In this document: piece after piece, positions 6,961 through 13,683 of the stretch | How the letters are laid out: every line of letters starts with the position of its first letter | Numbering within the stretch: position 1 is the first letter of the stretch | Assembly: GCA_023136715.1 (NCBI GenBank) | Contig: JAGLQT010000206.1 | Coordinates: forward strand, 1 to 19,852 | Reading direction: 5' to 3' | DNA: 19,852 nucleotides | Source of the DNA: Gammaproteobacteria bacterium | Lineage (GTDB): Bacteria > Pseudomonadota > Gammaproteobacteria > SZUA-229 | Notes under the pieces: generated by a model | What the model was told of the DNA's origin: nothing | Seen by the model: only the letters and a program-made list of their open reading frames with translations | The model's database searches: none | Program-made: the position numbers and the translations under genes

Positions 6961-7602
6961 ATGACTAATACTGAAACACTACGCAGAAAATTCATGGCGC
7001 AAGGTTTACGACAAAGTGAACTAGCCGCCGATCCGTACCAGCAATTTGAAAACTGGTATCAACAAACCATGGAATCCGATTTACCAGAACCTACTGCTAT
7101 GTCTTTAGCCACGGTTGATGCTAATGGTCAGCCCTGGCAACGTATGGTTTTACTGAAAATGTTTGATGAAGATGGTTTTGTTTTTTTTACAAATTTCTCC
7201 AGTCGTAAAGCTGGGCATATTGATAACAATTCCAGGGTGAGCTTATTATTTCCCTGGCACCCGATGGGGCGGCAGGTAAAAGTAACCGGGCAGGCTGAGA
7301 AAATATCCACGGCTGAATCATTAAAATATTTTTCAAGCCGGCCACGTGGCAGCCAGATAGGGGCGTGGGCTTCACGTCAAAGCAACGTCATTAACTCCCG
7401 CGCCTTGCTTGACACCATGTTTGAACAGGTAAAAAATAAATTCGTTAAAGGCGAAATTCCTTTGCCTGATTTCTGGGGTGGTTATCGCATTAAGGCGGAT
7501 TCACTGGAATTTTGGCAGGCACGAGACAACCGTTTACACGATTGTTTTTTTTATCAGCATGATGATATCGGCCAATGGAAGATTAGCCGCCTGGAACCTT
7601 GA
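6961..7602 (+). CDS. pdxH: Pyridoxine/pyridoxamine 5'-phosphate oxidase
   Basis: PdxH is the FMN-dependent oxidase that makes pyridoxal 5'-phosphate from pyridoxamine or pyridoxine phosphate, the last step of de novo and salvage vitamin B6 synthesis in the cytoplasm. The 213 residues match the usual length of about 218. Conserved parts are visible in order: MSLATVD with QRMVLLK (47-66, FMN binding), FFTN..SRKA (75-84), SRPRGSQIGAWASRQS (126-141) and the C-terminal PDFWGGYR (169-176) with DNRLHD (189-194). In the last, Arg191 and His193 correspond to the substrate-binding Arg/His of the E. coli enzyme. It ends RLEP, close to the typical RLxP. All key residues appear intact. Confidence 0.96.
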   Translation: MTNTETLRRKFMAQGLRQSELAADPYQQFENWYQQTMESDLPEPTAMSLATVDANGQPWQRMVLLKMFDEDGFVFFTNFSSRKAGHIDNNSRVSLLFPWHPMGRQVKVTGQAEKISTAESLKYFSSRPRGSQIGAWASRQSNVINSRALLDTMFEQVKNKFVKGEIPLPDFWGGYRIKADSLEFWQARDNRLHDCFFYQHDDIGQWKISRLEP

Positions 7603-7610
7603 TCAACACC

Positions 7611-8231
7611 ATGTCTTTCCCGAATTATTTAAAGTTAATAGTATTACTGCTGATCACTCTAACATCAGCCTGTTCAACAACACCGCCAAAAAATATTGAT
7701 AGCAGTTGCGATATATTTTTTGAGAAAGATGACTGGTACGACGACGCCAAAGATAGTTATGAAAGATGGGGCGTACCCATTCATGTACAACTCGCCATCA
7801 TCCATCAGGAATCACGTTTTAACTATGACGCAAAAACGGAGATGGAATATTTTTTATGGATTATTCCAATTGGTCGAAAGTCTGACGCCTATGGTTATGC
7901 GCAGGTTAAAGATGCCACCTGGGACTGGTACATAGAAAAATCGGGGAATAGCGGAGCTGACCGCGATGACTTTGATGATGCAGTCGATTTTATCGGCTGG
8001 TATGGCAAATATACTCACACCACACTCGGCATTTCAAAATGGGATGCTTACAACCAGTATCTAGCTTACCATGAAGGCCATGGTGGTTTTAAGCGTAAAA
8101 CTTATAACAAAAAACCCTGGCTGGTAAAAGTCGCCAGGAAAGTAGAAAAGCGTTCCAAGCGTTATTCTGCACAACTGAAAAAATGTCAAAAGGAGCTGGA
8201 GTCTCGTTGGGACTTGTGGCCTTTCTGGTAA
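7611..8231 (+). CDS. Lytic transglycosylase-like (SLT fold) lipoprotein
   Basis: The ATG at 7611 gives a lipoprotein signal ending in the lipobox T-S-A-C with Cys21 as lipidation site; the open frame reaches a TTG at 7599 but that has no sensible ribosome site. The mature protein shows the goose-lysozyme/SLT layout: a catalytic-type glutamate in AIIHQESRF (Glu67), then AYGYAQVKDATW in place of the usual GLMQL-type motif, and YLAYHEGHGGF near the C-terminus, like the AYNAG block of transglycosylases. It is probably an envelope-bound enzyme or relative cleaving peptidoglycan glycan strands. The C-terminus is basic and ends in a Trp-rich WDLWPFW. It starts eight bases after the pdxH stop and six bases separate it from the YcgN-family gene. 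Confidence 0.75.
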   Translation: MSFPNYLKLIVLLLITLTSACSTTPPKNIDSSCDIFFEKDDWYDDAKDSYERWGVPIHVQLAIIHQESRFNYDAKTEMEYFLWIIPIGRKSDAYGYAQVKDATWDWYIEKSGNSGADRDDFDDAVDFIGWYGKYTHTTLGISKWDAYNQYLAYHEGHGGFKRKTYNKKPWLVKVARKVEKRSKRYSAQLKKCQKELESRWDLWPFW

Positions 8232-8237
8232 TTAGAA

Positions 8238-8693
8238 ATGAAGCACAACTCTAATTTTTGGGAAACAAAATCACTGAATGAAATGAGCGATGATGAATGG
8301 GAATCGCTTTGCGATGGCTGCGCTCGCTGTTGCCTGGTCAAACTTGCAGATGAAGACAGCAATAAAATTTATCTCACCAATGTTGCCTGCAAATTGCTCG
8401 ACCTGGAAACCTGCCGTTGCAGCGATTATGCTCACAGACTAAAAGCCGTACCAATGTGCATGAACCTAAAAACTGATTTATCTGAAATGCTGGACTATCT
8501 GCCAGAATCATGTGCTTATCGGCTTTTGCACGAAGGTAAGTCATTAGAAAGCTGGCACCCTTTAGTCAGCACAAACCCTGACTCTGTTCATGAAGCAGGG
8601 ATATCAGCCGGTGAATTTGCCGTATCTGAACAAGCCATCCATCCTGAGCAACTTGAGCAACACATCATAGGATCATTATCTGATGACAATTAA
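8238..8693 (+). CDS. YcgN family (UPF0260) cysteine-cluster protein
   Basis: The 151-residue protein matches the YcgN/UPF0260 family in length (E. coli YcgN about 150) and signature. It has the cluster CDGCARCC (Cys25, 28, 31, 32), then Cys51, CRC (59-61), Cys74 in VPMCMNL and Cys92 in PESCAYRL, followed by the conserved ending LLHEGKSLESWHPL. The cysteine layout is that of the zinc/iron CxxCxxCC family and suggests a metal or iron-sulfur site, but the function is not known. It is a soluble cytoplasmic protein. It lies between the transglycosylase-like lipoprotein and the SemiSWEET-like gene in a compact plus-strand run. Confidence 0.9.
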   Translation: MKHNSNFWETKSLNEMSDDEWESLCDGCARCCLVKLADEDSNKIYLTNVACKLLDLETCRCSDYAHRLKAVPMCMNLKTDLSEMLDYLPESCAYRLLHEGKSLESWHPLVSTNPDSVHEAGISAGEFAVSEQAIHPEQLEQHIIGSLSDDN

Positions 8694-8711
8694 TCACCAC
8701 GAGCGAAAACG

Positions 8712-8984
8712 ATGAGCGCAGAAGAAATTTCAGGATGGTTAGCGGCGATATTCACTACATTGATTTTTGCTCCCCAACTTTACAAAGCATTCACCACGAA
8801 AAAAACCCGGGACATTTCCATGCTGATGATTGTGCTGGCCATTATGGGTAACTCAGCCTGGTTAGTGCAGGCATCACTGACATCGAACACACCTTTGATG
8901 GTTTGTGCTGTACTAATCATTATTATGAGCATCATATTGATGCTATTCAAATACTACAACGACAAAAAAAAACTACAGGATTAA
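8712..8984 (+). CDS. SemiSWEET-like PQ-loop transporter
   Basis: The 90-residue protein has three membrane helices, the size of bacterial SemiSWEETs, which work as dimers to pass sugars across the inner membrane. The PQ motif (FAPQLYKAF, about 19-27) and the following KKTRDISM loop are typical. Trp in GNSAWLVQ is present at the position of the sugar-stacking tryptophan. However, aligned by eye with Leptospira SemiSWEET, the substrate-binding asparagine of helix 3 is replaced (PLMVCAVL in place of P-I-I-L-A-N-V-V), so its substrate may differ. The stop is followed after three bases by the next gene, whose ribosome site overlaps the end of this one, so the pair is probably coupled. Confidence 0.85.
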   Translation: MSAEEISGWLAAIFTTLIFAPQLYKAFTTKKTRDISMLMIVLAIMGNSAWLVQASLTSNTPLMVCAVLIIIMSIILMLFKYYNDKKKLQD

Positions 8985-8987
8985 TCA

Positions 8988-9998
8988 TTGGACGTTCTTA
9001 CTCAAGGGCTGCTAGGAGCAGCACTATCACAATCTATTGCCCATAAAAAAGAAACTCGTATCGCGACTGGTGTTGGTTTTTTTGCCGGACTGATTGCAGA
9101 TGCAGACATATTAATCTCGTCGCCCTCTGATCCCTTATTAAATATCGAACTGCACCGGCACTTTAGTCACTCCATATTTTTCATACCCTTTGGAGCATTA
9201 ATCGCAGCGCTCATTTTATGGCCTGTCCTGAAACGATTTTTTAACACTAATCCATTAACGTTTAAACGTTTGTATGTTTTTTGTTTGTTGGGTTATAGCC
9301 TGAGCGGTTTTATTGATTCCTGCACCAGTTACGGAACACATTTGTTATGGCCGCTCAACGATGAACGTATCACCTTTCATCTTATTTCAATTATTGATCC
9401 TATTTTTACTGGCGTATTGATGATCGCAGTAATTAAGGCATGGCGAAACCATCGTCCACGTATTGCACACATCGGCCTCTTATTCTGCGGCTGCTATTTA
9501 TTGCTCGGTGTATTCCAGTTAAACCGTGCCACTGACCTGGCCATGGAACTTGCCAGCTCTCGTCAGCACGATGTAGAACAACTGGTCGTCAAACCCTCTT
9601 TAGCAAACCTTCTTGTCTGGCGTTCAACCTATATTTCGGGCGAGACGATTTACGTTGATGCAGTTCGCCCCGGCATCACAGAAAATAAAATATACACTGG
9701 TAGTTCGGTACCTTTATTTATACCTGAACGCGATGCCATAGATATCCCCAAAGACTCAGTTTTATATGCTGATATTCTTCGCTTCGAAAAATTCTCAGAT
9801 GGCTTTATTGCTATGGAACCGGGCAAGGATGATTTACTCGGTGATGTGCGCTACAGCATGACACCAATAAAAATAGCTACACTGTGGGGTATTACTTTGG
9901 ATAAAAGTAAGCTTAACAAGCATGCGTACTATGGCTTTTATCGCGCCACCTCGCCGGATGACCGTAAAAACTACACCTCTATGATTTTTGGTAATTAA
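8988..9998 (+). CDS. YdjM/DUF457-type membrane-bound metal-dependent hydrolase
   Basis: This belongs to the 'LexA-binding, inner membrane-associated hydrolase' family (PF04307). The start is TTG, supported by an AGGA seven bases upstream (8977-8980) and by the family N-terminus MD-x-LTQGLLGAA. Putative metal ligands are ADAD (37-40) and HRHFSHS (56-62), followed by SCTSYGTHLLWPL (about 112-124) and a histidine in ITFHLISIIDP. Four or five membrane helices occupy the first 175 residues. The remaining C-terminal half is soluble and ends in a strand-rich domain. The activity is not established; by analogy it could act on lipids or phosphodiesters in the inner membrane. It directly follows the SemiSWEET-like gene. 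Confidence 0.85.
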   Translation: MDVLTQGLLGAALSQSIAHKKETRIATGVGFFAGLIADADILISSPSDPLLNIELHRHFSHSIFFIPFGALIAALILWPVLKRFFNTNPLTFKRLYVFCLLGYSLSGFIDSCTSYGTHLLWPLNDERITFHLISIIDPIFTGVLMIAVIKAWRNHRPRIAHIGLLFCGCYLLLGVFQLNRATDLAMELASSRQHDVEQLVVKPSLANLLVWRSTYISGETIYVDAVRPGITENKIYTGSSVPLFIPERDAIDIPKDSVLYADILRFEKFSDGFIAMEPGKDDLLGDVRYSMTPIKIATLWGITLDKSKLNKHAYYGFYRATSPDDRKNYTSMIFGN

Positions 9999-10014
9999 CC
10001 AGTGATAACTAGCA

Positions 10015-10221
10015 ATGTGTCATTTGCCCGAATCTTTTTCAATTCCTGACTGGGTACACTGGCTTGCACAGGATAGCTGTGGTGCCTGGTGGGGTTATTC
10101 TGTTGAGCCGTTAAGAAATGACAAGGGCTGGTATGAAAACGAAGTCGGCGAGTATCTATTACTCGGCACAACCGATCCACTCGACTGGCCGAATTCCCTA
10201 AAACGCATTAATCACATTTAA
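10015..10221 (+). CDS. Small conserved hypothetical protein (Trp-rich, 68 aa)
   Basis: I cannot assign a function. The 68 residues contain six tryptophans and the pattern P-D-W-V-x-W-x-A-Q-D-x-x-G-x-W-W-G-Y-S-V-E-P, followed by GWYENEVGEYLLLG. I recall similar short sequences in other gammaproteobacteria and in phages. No signal peptide, membrane helix or cysteine cluster is visible. The start ATG at 10015 has only a weak upstream site; it lies 16 bases after the hydrolase gene, so it may be the last gene of the plus-strand run. Its stop codon overlaps the convergent symporter gene by four bases. Confidence 0.6.
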   Translation: MCHLPESFSIPDWVHWLAQDSCGAWWGYSVEPLRNDKGWYENEVGEYLLLGTTDPLDWPNSLKRINHI

Positions 10222-11567
10222 GCATTAACTGCTTTGCTCGAAAAATAATCTCGCGTTAATTTAAACACCAGCGGGCTGAGCAATAACAAGGCAATCAAAT
10301 TTGGTAATGCCATTAGCGCATTTAGCGTATCAGCCAGTAACCAGATAAATGAAAGCTTCGCAGTCGCACCAATTGGAATGGCAATAATCCAAAGTACACG
10401 AAAAGGCACAATCGAACGCACACCAAATAAATACTCAACGCATTTCTCACCGTAAAAACTCCAGCCGAGCAGGGTGGTAAAAGCAAAGACACTCAAACCA
10501 AAGGTAACAACATAACCACCTACACCAGGCAACGCGGTTTCAAATGCAAGCGAGGATAGGGTGGCGCCAGTTTCACCACTGGTCCATGCACCAGTCACAA
10601 TAATCACCAGACCAGTCATAGTGCAGAGAATTAGCGTATCGATAAATGTACCCAGCATAGCGATGGTACCTTGTCGTACGGGGCTATCTGTTGCCGCCGC
10701 AGCATGTGCGATTGGTGCGCTACCTAGTCCTGCCTCATTAGAAAAAATACCGCGTGCTACACCAAAGCGAATCGCAGCCCAGACTGCGGCTCCTGCAAAA
10801 CCACCAGTTGCTGCCACTGGAGTGAATGCATGGGTGAATATAAGTGAAAATGCTGCCGGTACTTCAGAGGCATTGGTGATCAAAACAACTAAACTTGCCG
10901 CCACGTATGCAATTGCCATAAAGGGCACCAGTTTGCCCGCAACATCGGCGATACGTTTGATACCACCGATCAGAACCAGCCCAACAAAGACCGCCATAAC
11001 TAAACCCGTCAGCAGATGTGAAACGCCTAGTTTGGAGTTAAGCACATCAGCAACAGAATTAGCCTGTATGGTATTGCCGATGCCGAAACCAGCTAAAGCA
11101 CCGAATACAGCAAATGCAGTACCCAGCCATGCCCAGTGCTTCTTCAAACCATTTTTGATGTAGAACATAGGTCCGCCGATGTAATTGCCTTTCTCATCGG
11201 TTTCACGGTAATGGACTGCCAGTACCGCCTCGGCATATTTTGTCGCCATACCGACCAGGGCGGTACACCACATCCAGAACAGGGCACCGGGACCACCTAA
11301 AAAGATAGCGGTTGCCACACCAGCAATATTGCCGGTACCGATAGTGGCCGCCAATGAAGTCATCAGGGCTTTAAAGGGTGCAATATCACCTTCACCCGTT
11401 TCCTTCCGACCTTGCCATAACATGCGAAAGCCATAAGCAATATAGCGTAATGGCATGAAGCGCAGACCACCCATCAAGTACAGGCCGGTACCCAGAATCA
11501 ACACCAGCATGACAGGCCCCCAGACGAGACCATTCAATTCATTCAGTAGTTCCTTAATAATATCCAT
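10218..11567 (-). CDS. AGCS family sodium/alanine (or glycine) symporter
   Basis: The 449-residue protein is a typical alanine-or-glycine:cation symporter of the inner membrane, taking up small neutral amino acids with sodium. The family N-terminus N-x-x-x-W-G-P-x-M-L (about 11-20), the TIGTGNIAG loop in the first third, GGPMFYI, GIGNTIQANSV, and the signature SNEAGLGSAPIAHA (about 275-290) are all present. About eleven membrane helices are expected and the length is normal. Substrate choice among alanine, glycine and glutamine-like molecules cannot be read. The gene is divergent from rlmA with only 79 bases between them, so the promoters must share that gap. The 200-codon open frame antisense to it is a shadow. 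Confidence 0.93.
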   Translation of the reverse strand: MDIIKELLNELNGLVWGPVMLVLILGTGLYLMGGLRFMPLRYIAYGFRMLWQGRKETGEGDIAPFKALMTSLAATIGTGNIAGVATAIFLGGPGALFWMWCTALVGMATKYAEAVLAVHYRETDEKGNYIGGPMFYIKNGLKKHWAWLGTAFAVFGALAGFGIGNTIQANSVADVLNSKLGVSHLLTGLVMAVFVGLVLIGGIKRIADVAGKLVPFMAIAYVAASLVVLITNASEVPAAFSLIFTHAFTPVAATGGFAGAAVWAAIRFGVARGIFSNEAGLGSAPIAHAAAATDSPVRQGTIAMLGTFIDTLILCTMTGLVIIVTGAWTSGETGATLSSLAFETALPGVGGYVVTFGLSVFAFTTLLGWSFYGEKCVEYLFGVRSIVPFRVLWIIAIPIGATAKLSFIWLLADTLNALMALPNLIALLLLSPLVFKLTRDYFSSKAVNA

Positions 11568-11646
11568 GTTGATTCACCACGCCTGCCTGATTATTATTAT
11601 TTTCTTTTGCCTGTTTTAGTCGGATGTTAAAGGCGAATGCATTAAA

Positions 11647-12528
11647 ATGCACGCAATGAATATTGTTCCCGCACAAAACCTGGCTTGCCCCATCGATAAG
11701 CTCGAGCTACTTAAAGAGCAACGTCATTACCAATGCGCTAATGGTCATAGCTTTGATATTGCCAAACAGGGTTACGTCAATCTACTCCCGGTTCAACACA
11801 AGAAATCTAAAAATCCCGGCGATAGTAAAGCCATGGTGCAGGCCAGAACTCGTTTTTTAGATACCGGTTTTTATAAACCAATTGCCGATCTTCTATCGGA
11901 CATCATTTTCCAGCAACTAGATAACGATAAAGATAATTGCATTTTTGATGCTGGTTGTGGTGAAGGTTATTATCTACAGCATGTTATCAATGCCGCTCAG
12001 GCTATAAATAGTGAGTCTCATCTTTCTTTTATCGGCATGGATATTTCAAAACCCGCCGTGCTTGCCGCCAGCAAACGAAGTCAACAGGCAAGCTGGATAG
12101 TAGGCACAAATAGTCAACCACCTTTTCTGGATGAGTCTATCGATCTTATTTTCTGTGTGTTTGGTTTTCACAGCTTTGATGGTTTTAAAAAAATCCTGAA
12201 GCCTAAATCCAGGCTCATACTCGTTGAACCCGGTGAAAAACATCTACAGGAATTAAGAGAAATCATTTACGCAGCGCCACCTGGCGAAAAGACGGAGAGC
12301 AAATCAAACGATCATAATGATTACACTCTAATCGATACAAAGACTTTAGAATTTAAAATACAGCTAACAAATAACTCGCAGATTTTAGACCTGCTCAACA
12401 TGACTCCCCATCTGTATAGAGCTAACAGTGAAGGAAAAACCAGCATAGAAAGCATGGATTCGCTGTCTCTAACGACTGATATTATGTTCAAAGTTTTTGA
12501 ATATAACCCTGTAAATAACCGGTCGTAA
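11647..12528 (+). CDS. rlmA: RlmA-like 23S rRNA (guanine-N1)-methyltransferase
   Basis: The protein follows E. coli RlmA closely: a zinc-finger-like start (Cys14, then C-A-N-G-H at 30-34), the diagnostic YVNLLPVQHKKSKNPGDSKAM (about 43-63), FLDTGFYKP, and the SAM site FDAGCGEGYYL (100-110). RlmA methylates N1 of G745 in helix 35 of 23S rRNA, using SAM. One zinc ligand differs: the CPxC of E. coli is CPID here, with Asp17 replacing Cys, a variation I recall from other gammaproteobacteria, so the metal site may still form. The 293 residues are slightly longer than E. coli (269). The start could be codon 1 or codon 4. RlmAII-type specificity (G748) is the alternative, but that group is Gram-positive. 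Confidence 0.85.
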   Translation: MHAMNIVPAQNLACPIDKLELLKEQRHYQCANGHSFDIAKQGYVNLLPVQHKKSKNPGDSKAMVQARTRFLDTGFYKPIADLLSDIIFQQLDNDKDNCIFDAGCGEGYYLQHVINAAQAINSESHLSFIGMDISKPAVLAASKRSQQASWIVGTNSQPPFLDESIDLIFCVFGFHSFDGFKKILKPKSRLILVEPGEKHLQELREIIYAAPPGEKTESKSNDHNDYTLIDTKTLEFKIQLTNNSQILDLLNMTPHLYRANSEGKTSIESMDSLSLTTDIMFKVFEYNPVNNRS

Positions 12529-12541
12529 CAAACTCAGACAT

Positions 12542-12563
12542 TGTTAAAACTTTGTTTTTAACA
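12542..12563. repeat. AT-rich perfect 8-bp hairpin between rlmA and GST genes
   Basis: TGTTAAAA (12542-12549) and TTTTAACA (12556-12563) are exact reverse complements around a six-base loop, 13 bases after the rlmA stop. The stem is AT-rich and no T-run follows, so termination is possible but weak. Confidence 0.3.
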
Positions 12564-12641
12564 GCCACGTGCTGATAAAACTCAAAGCATCTATGAATGA
12601 GCACAGCGGTCTGGCTTTACAACATTACAGATTAAATCAAT

Positions 12642-13298
12642 ATGAACACCGCAATTATTTACAGCTTTCGTCGCTGTCCCTACGCCATGCGTGCACGCCT
12701 TGCCCTGAAGTATTCTGGTATTAAAGTTGAGCTGCGTGAAGTAGATTTAAATAATCCACCGGATGAATTAGTTGCTATCTCAAGCAACGCAACCGTACCG
12801 GTATTACATTTGCCCGATGGTAGCGTGCTTGATGAAAGCTGGGATATTGTTCAATGGGCCGCTAGACAAAATGATCCTGATTTATGGCTGGGGGAAAATG
12901 ATCAGCACCTGATTGAATCGGATATGTTGCTGGAAACTAATGATTATTCTTTTAAGCAGGATCTGGATCATTATAAATATGCTGATCGATACCCAGAACA
13001 CACTATTGAATATTATCGAGAGCAGGGTGAGGAATTCTTACAGGAACTGGAAGACCGGCTCAAGGTAACACGTTATCTTTTATCAGGCACCGTAACTATC
13101 GCTGATGTCGCTATTTTCCCTTTTATCCGACAATTCGCCATGGTCGACAAATCATGGTTTGACCAGGCGCCGTATCCAAAACTGCAACAATGGCTGAATA
13201 GCTTCACCGACTCAGATCAGCACGAAGCCCGTCTTTTCACCTCCATTATGGATAAATATGAGATATGGAAACAGGGTGACTCACCTGTTCACTTCTAA
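12642..13298 (+). CDS. Glutathione S-transferase family protein
   Basis: The 218 residues comprise an N-terminal thioredoxin-like domain (1-78) and an all-helical C-terminal domain (about 90-215), the standard GST layout. The N-domain has YSFRRCPYAMRARLAL (7-22) with Cys12, as in cysteine-type or glutaredoxin-like GSTs, the cis-proline motif ATVPVLHLPDG (about 50-60) and the glutathione-binding acidic-Ser equivalent LDESWDI (62-68; Glu-Ser present). The C-domain has the N-capping-box-like TIADVAIFPFIRQ (about 150-162). It probably uses glutathione in the cytoplasm; the substrate is not readable. The gene lies 113 bases after rlmA with a small hairpin between, and before the long regulatory region of the DUF1631 gene. 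Confidence 0.88.
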   Translation: MNTAIIYSFRRCPYAMRARLALKYSGIKVELREVDLNNPPDELVAISSNATVPVLHLPDGSVLDESWDIVQWAARQNDPDLWLGENDQHLIESDMLLETNDYSFKQDLDHYKYADRYPEHTIEYYREQGEEFLQELEDRLKVTRYLLSGTVTIADVAIFPFIRQFAMVDKSWFDQAPYPKLQQWLNSFTDSDQHEARLFTSIMDKYEIWKQGDSPVHF

Positions 13299-13371
13299 TC
13301 AAATATTATTGTGAAATCTTTTCAATATCGTATTCCCACATAAATATCGGTTTTTTTTACACAAAATGACC

Positions 13372-13432
13372 GTTTGTCGGTAAATCGACAAACATGTCGA
13401 AAAACTTTACTTCTATTGTTGAACTTTCGACA
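13372..13432. promoter_or_regulatory. Phased TGTCG/CGACA half-site array (candidate operator)
   Basis: TGTCG or its complement CGACA occurs at 13375-13379, 13386-13390, 13395-13399 and 13428-13432, with a one-mismatch TGTTG at 13417-13421. Centres lie at 0, 11, 20, 42 and 53 bases, close to multiples of one helical turn. The first two form a perfect palindrome GTTTGTCG/CGACAAAC (13372-13393), the next pair TCGACA/TGTCGA (13385-13400). The last half-sites overlap the -35 and spacer of the promoter, suited to repression. The regulator is unknown. Confidence 0.5.
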
Positions 13433-13447
13433 ACATAGGGCTATATT
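13419..13447 (+). promoter_or_regulatory. Sigma-70-type promoter of the DUF1631 gene
   Basis: TTGAAC at 13419-13424 and TATATT at 13442-13447 are separated by exactly 17 bases. Transcription would start near 13454, giving a leader of about 230 bases. A CGACA half-site lies in the spacer. Confidence 0.55.
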
Positions 13448-13491
13448 CTATCTAACAGTATATCTTTATACAGTTTTTTATCGATACACTA

Positions 13492-13523
13492 TTAACTATC
13501 AGTGTGTTACAACACATAGTTAA
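13492..13523 (+). promoter_or_regulatory. Leader hairpin (two-part stem)
   Basis: TTAACTA (13492-13498) pairs with TAGTTAA (13517-13523), and inside it TGTGT (13503-13507) pairs with ACACA (13512-13516) around a TACA loop; four bases bulge on the left side. It lies in the probable 5' leader of the DUF1631 mRNA. As DNA it is also a near-palindrome, so an operator role is possible. Confidence 0.45.
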
Positions 13524-13632
13524 AATCAAATTAATAAATAACACAGCTCGGCAACAAGTTTTTTAAAACACGCCAGCGCTCCTAAATGCTCAAAAACCTC
13601 GAATACGCCTCGAATTAAAGGGGCCACAAACG

Positions 13633-13663
13633 CAATCCGCGCCCAACCACTATGCGCGGCTTG
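13633..13663 (+). promoter_or_regulatory. GC-rich hairpin just upstream of the DUF1631 ribosome site
   Basis: CCGCGC (13637-13642) pairs with GCGCGG (13654-13659), extended by CAA/TTG across one mismatch. It ends about nine bases before the GGAG ribosome site (13673-13676), close enough to influence translation. Confidence 0.4.
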
Positions 13664-13683
13664 AAAACGAGTGGAGAGCAGAC

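Larger units (their letters stand above)
13299..13683. other. Regulatory intergenic region before the DUF1631 gene
   Basis: This 385-base stretch has no gene I can support. It holds phased TGTCG/CGACA half-sites (13372-13432), a good promoter (13419-13447), a strong hairpin (13492-13523) and a GC-rich hairpin just before the ribosome site (13633-13663). These are listed separately. It is AT-rich up to about 13560 and more GC-rich near the gene. Confidence 0.6.

Noticed and set aside
10561..11163. 200-codon plus-strand open frame
   Set aside because: Antisense to the well-conserved AGCS symporter; its Ala/Pro/Thr/Ile-rich translation is what one expects from the complementary strand of membrane-protein codons.
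11568..11646. Divergent promoter pair between the symporter and rlmA
   Set aside because: The gap must contain promoters, but I could not identify convincing -35/-10 pairs on either strand, so none is listed.
13394..13438. 14-codon open frame inside the DUF1631 control region
   Set aside because: It overlaps the half-site array and lies upstream of the predicted transcription start, so it is unlikely to be translated.
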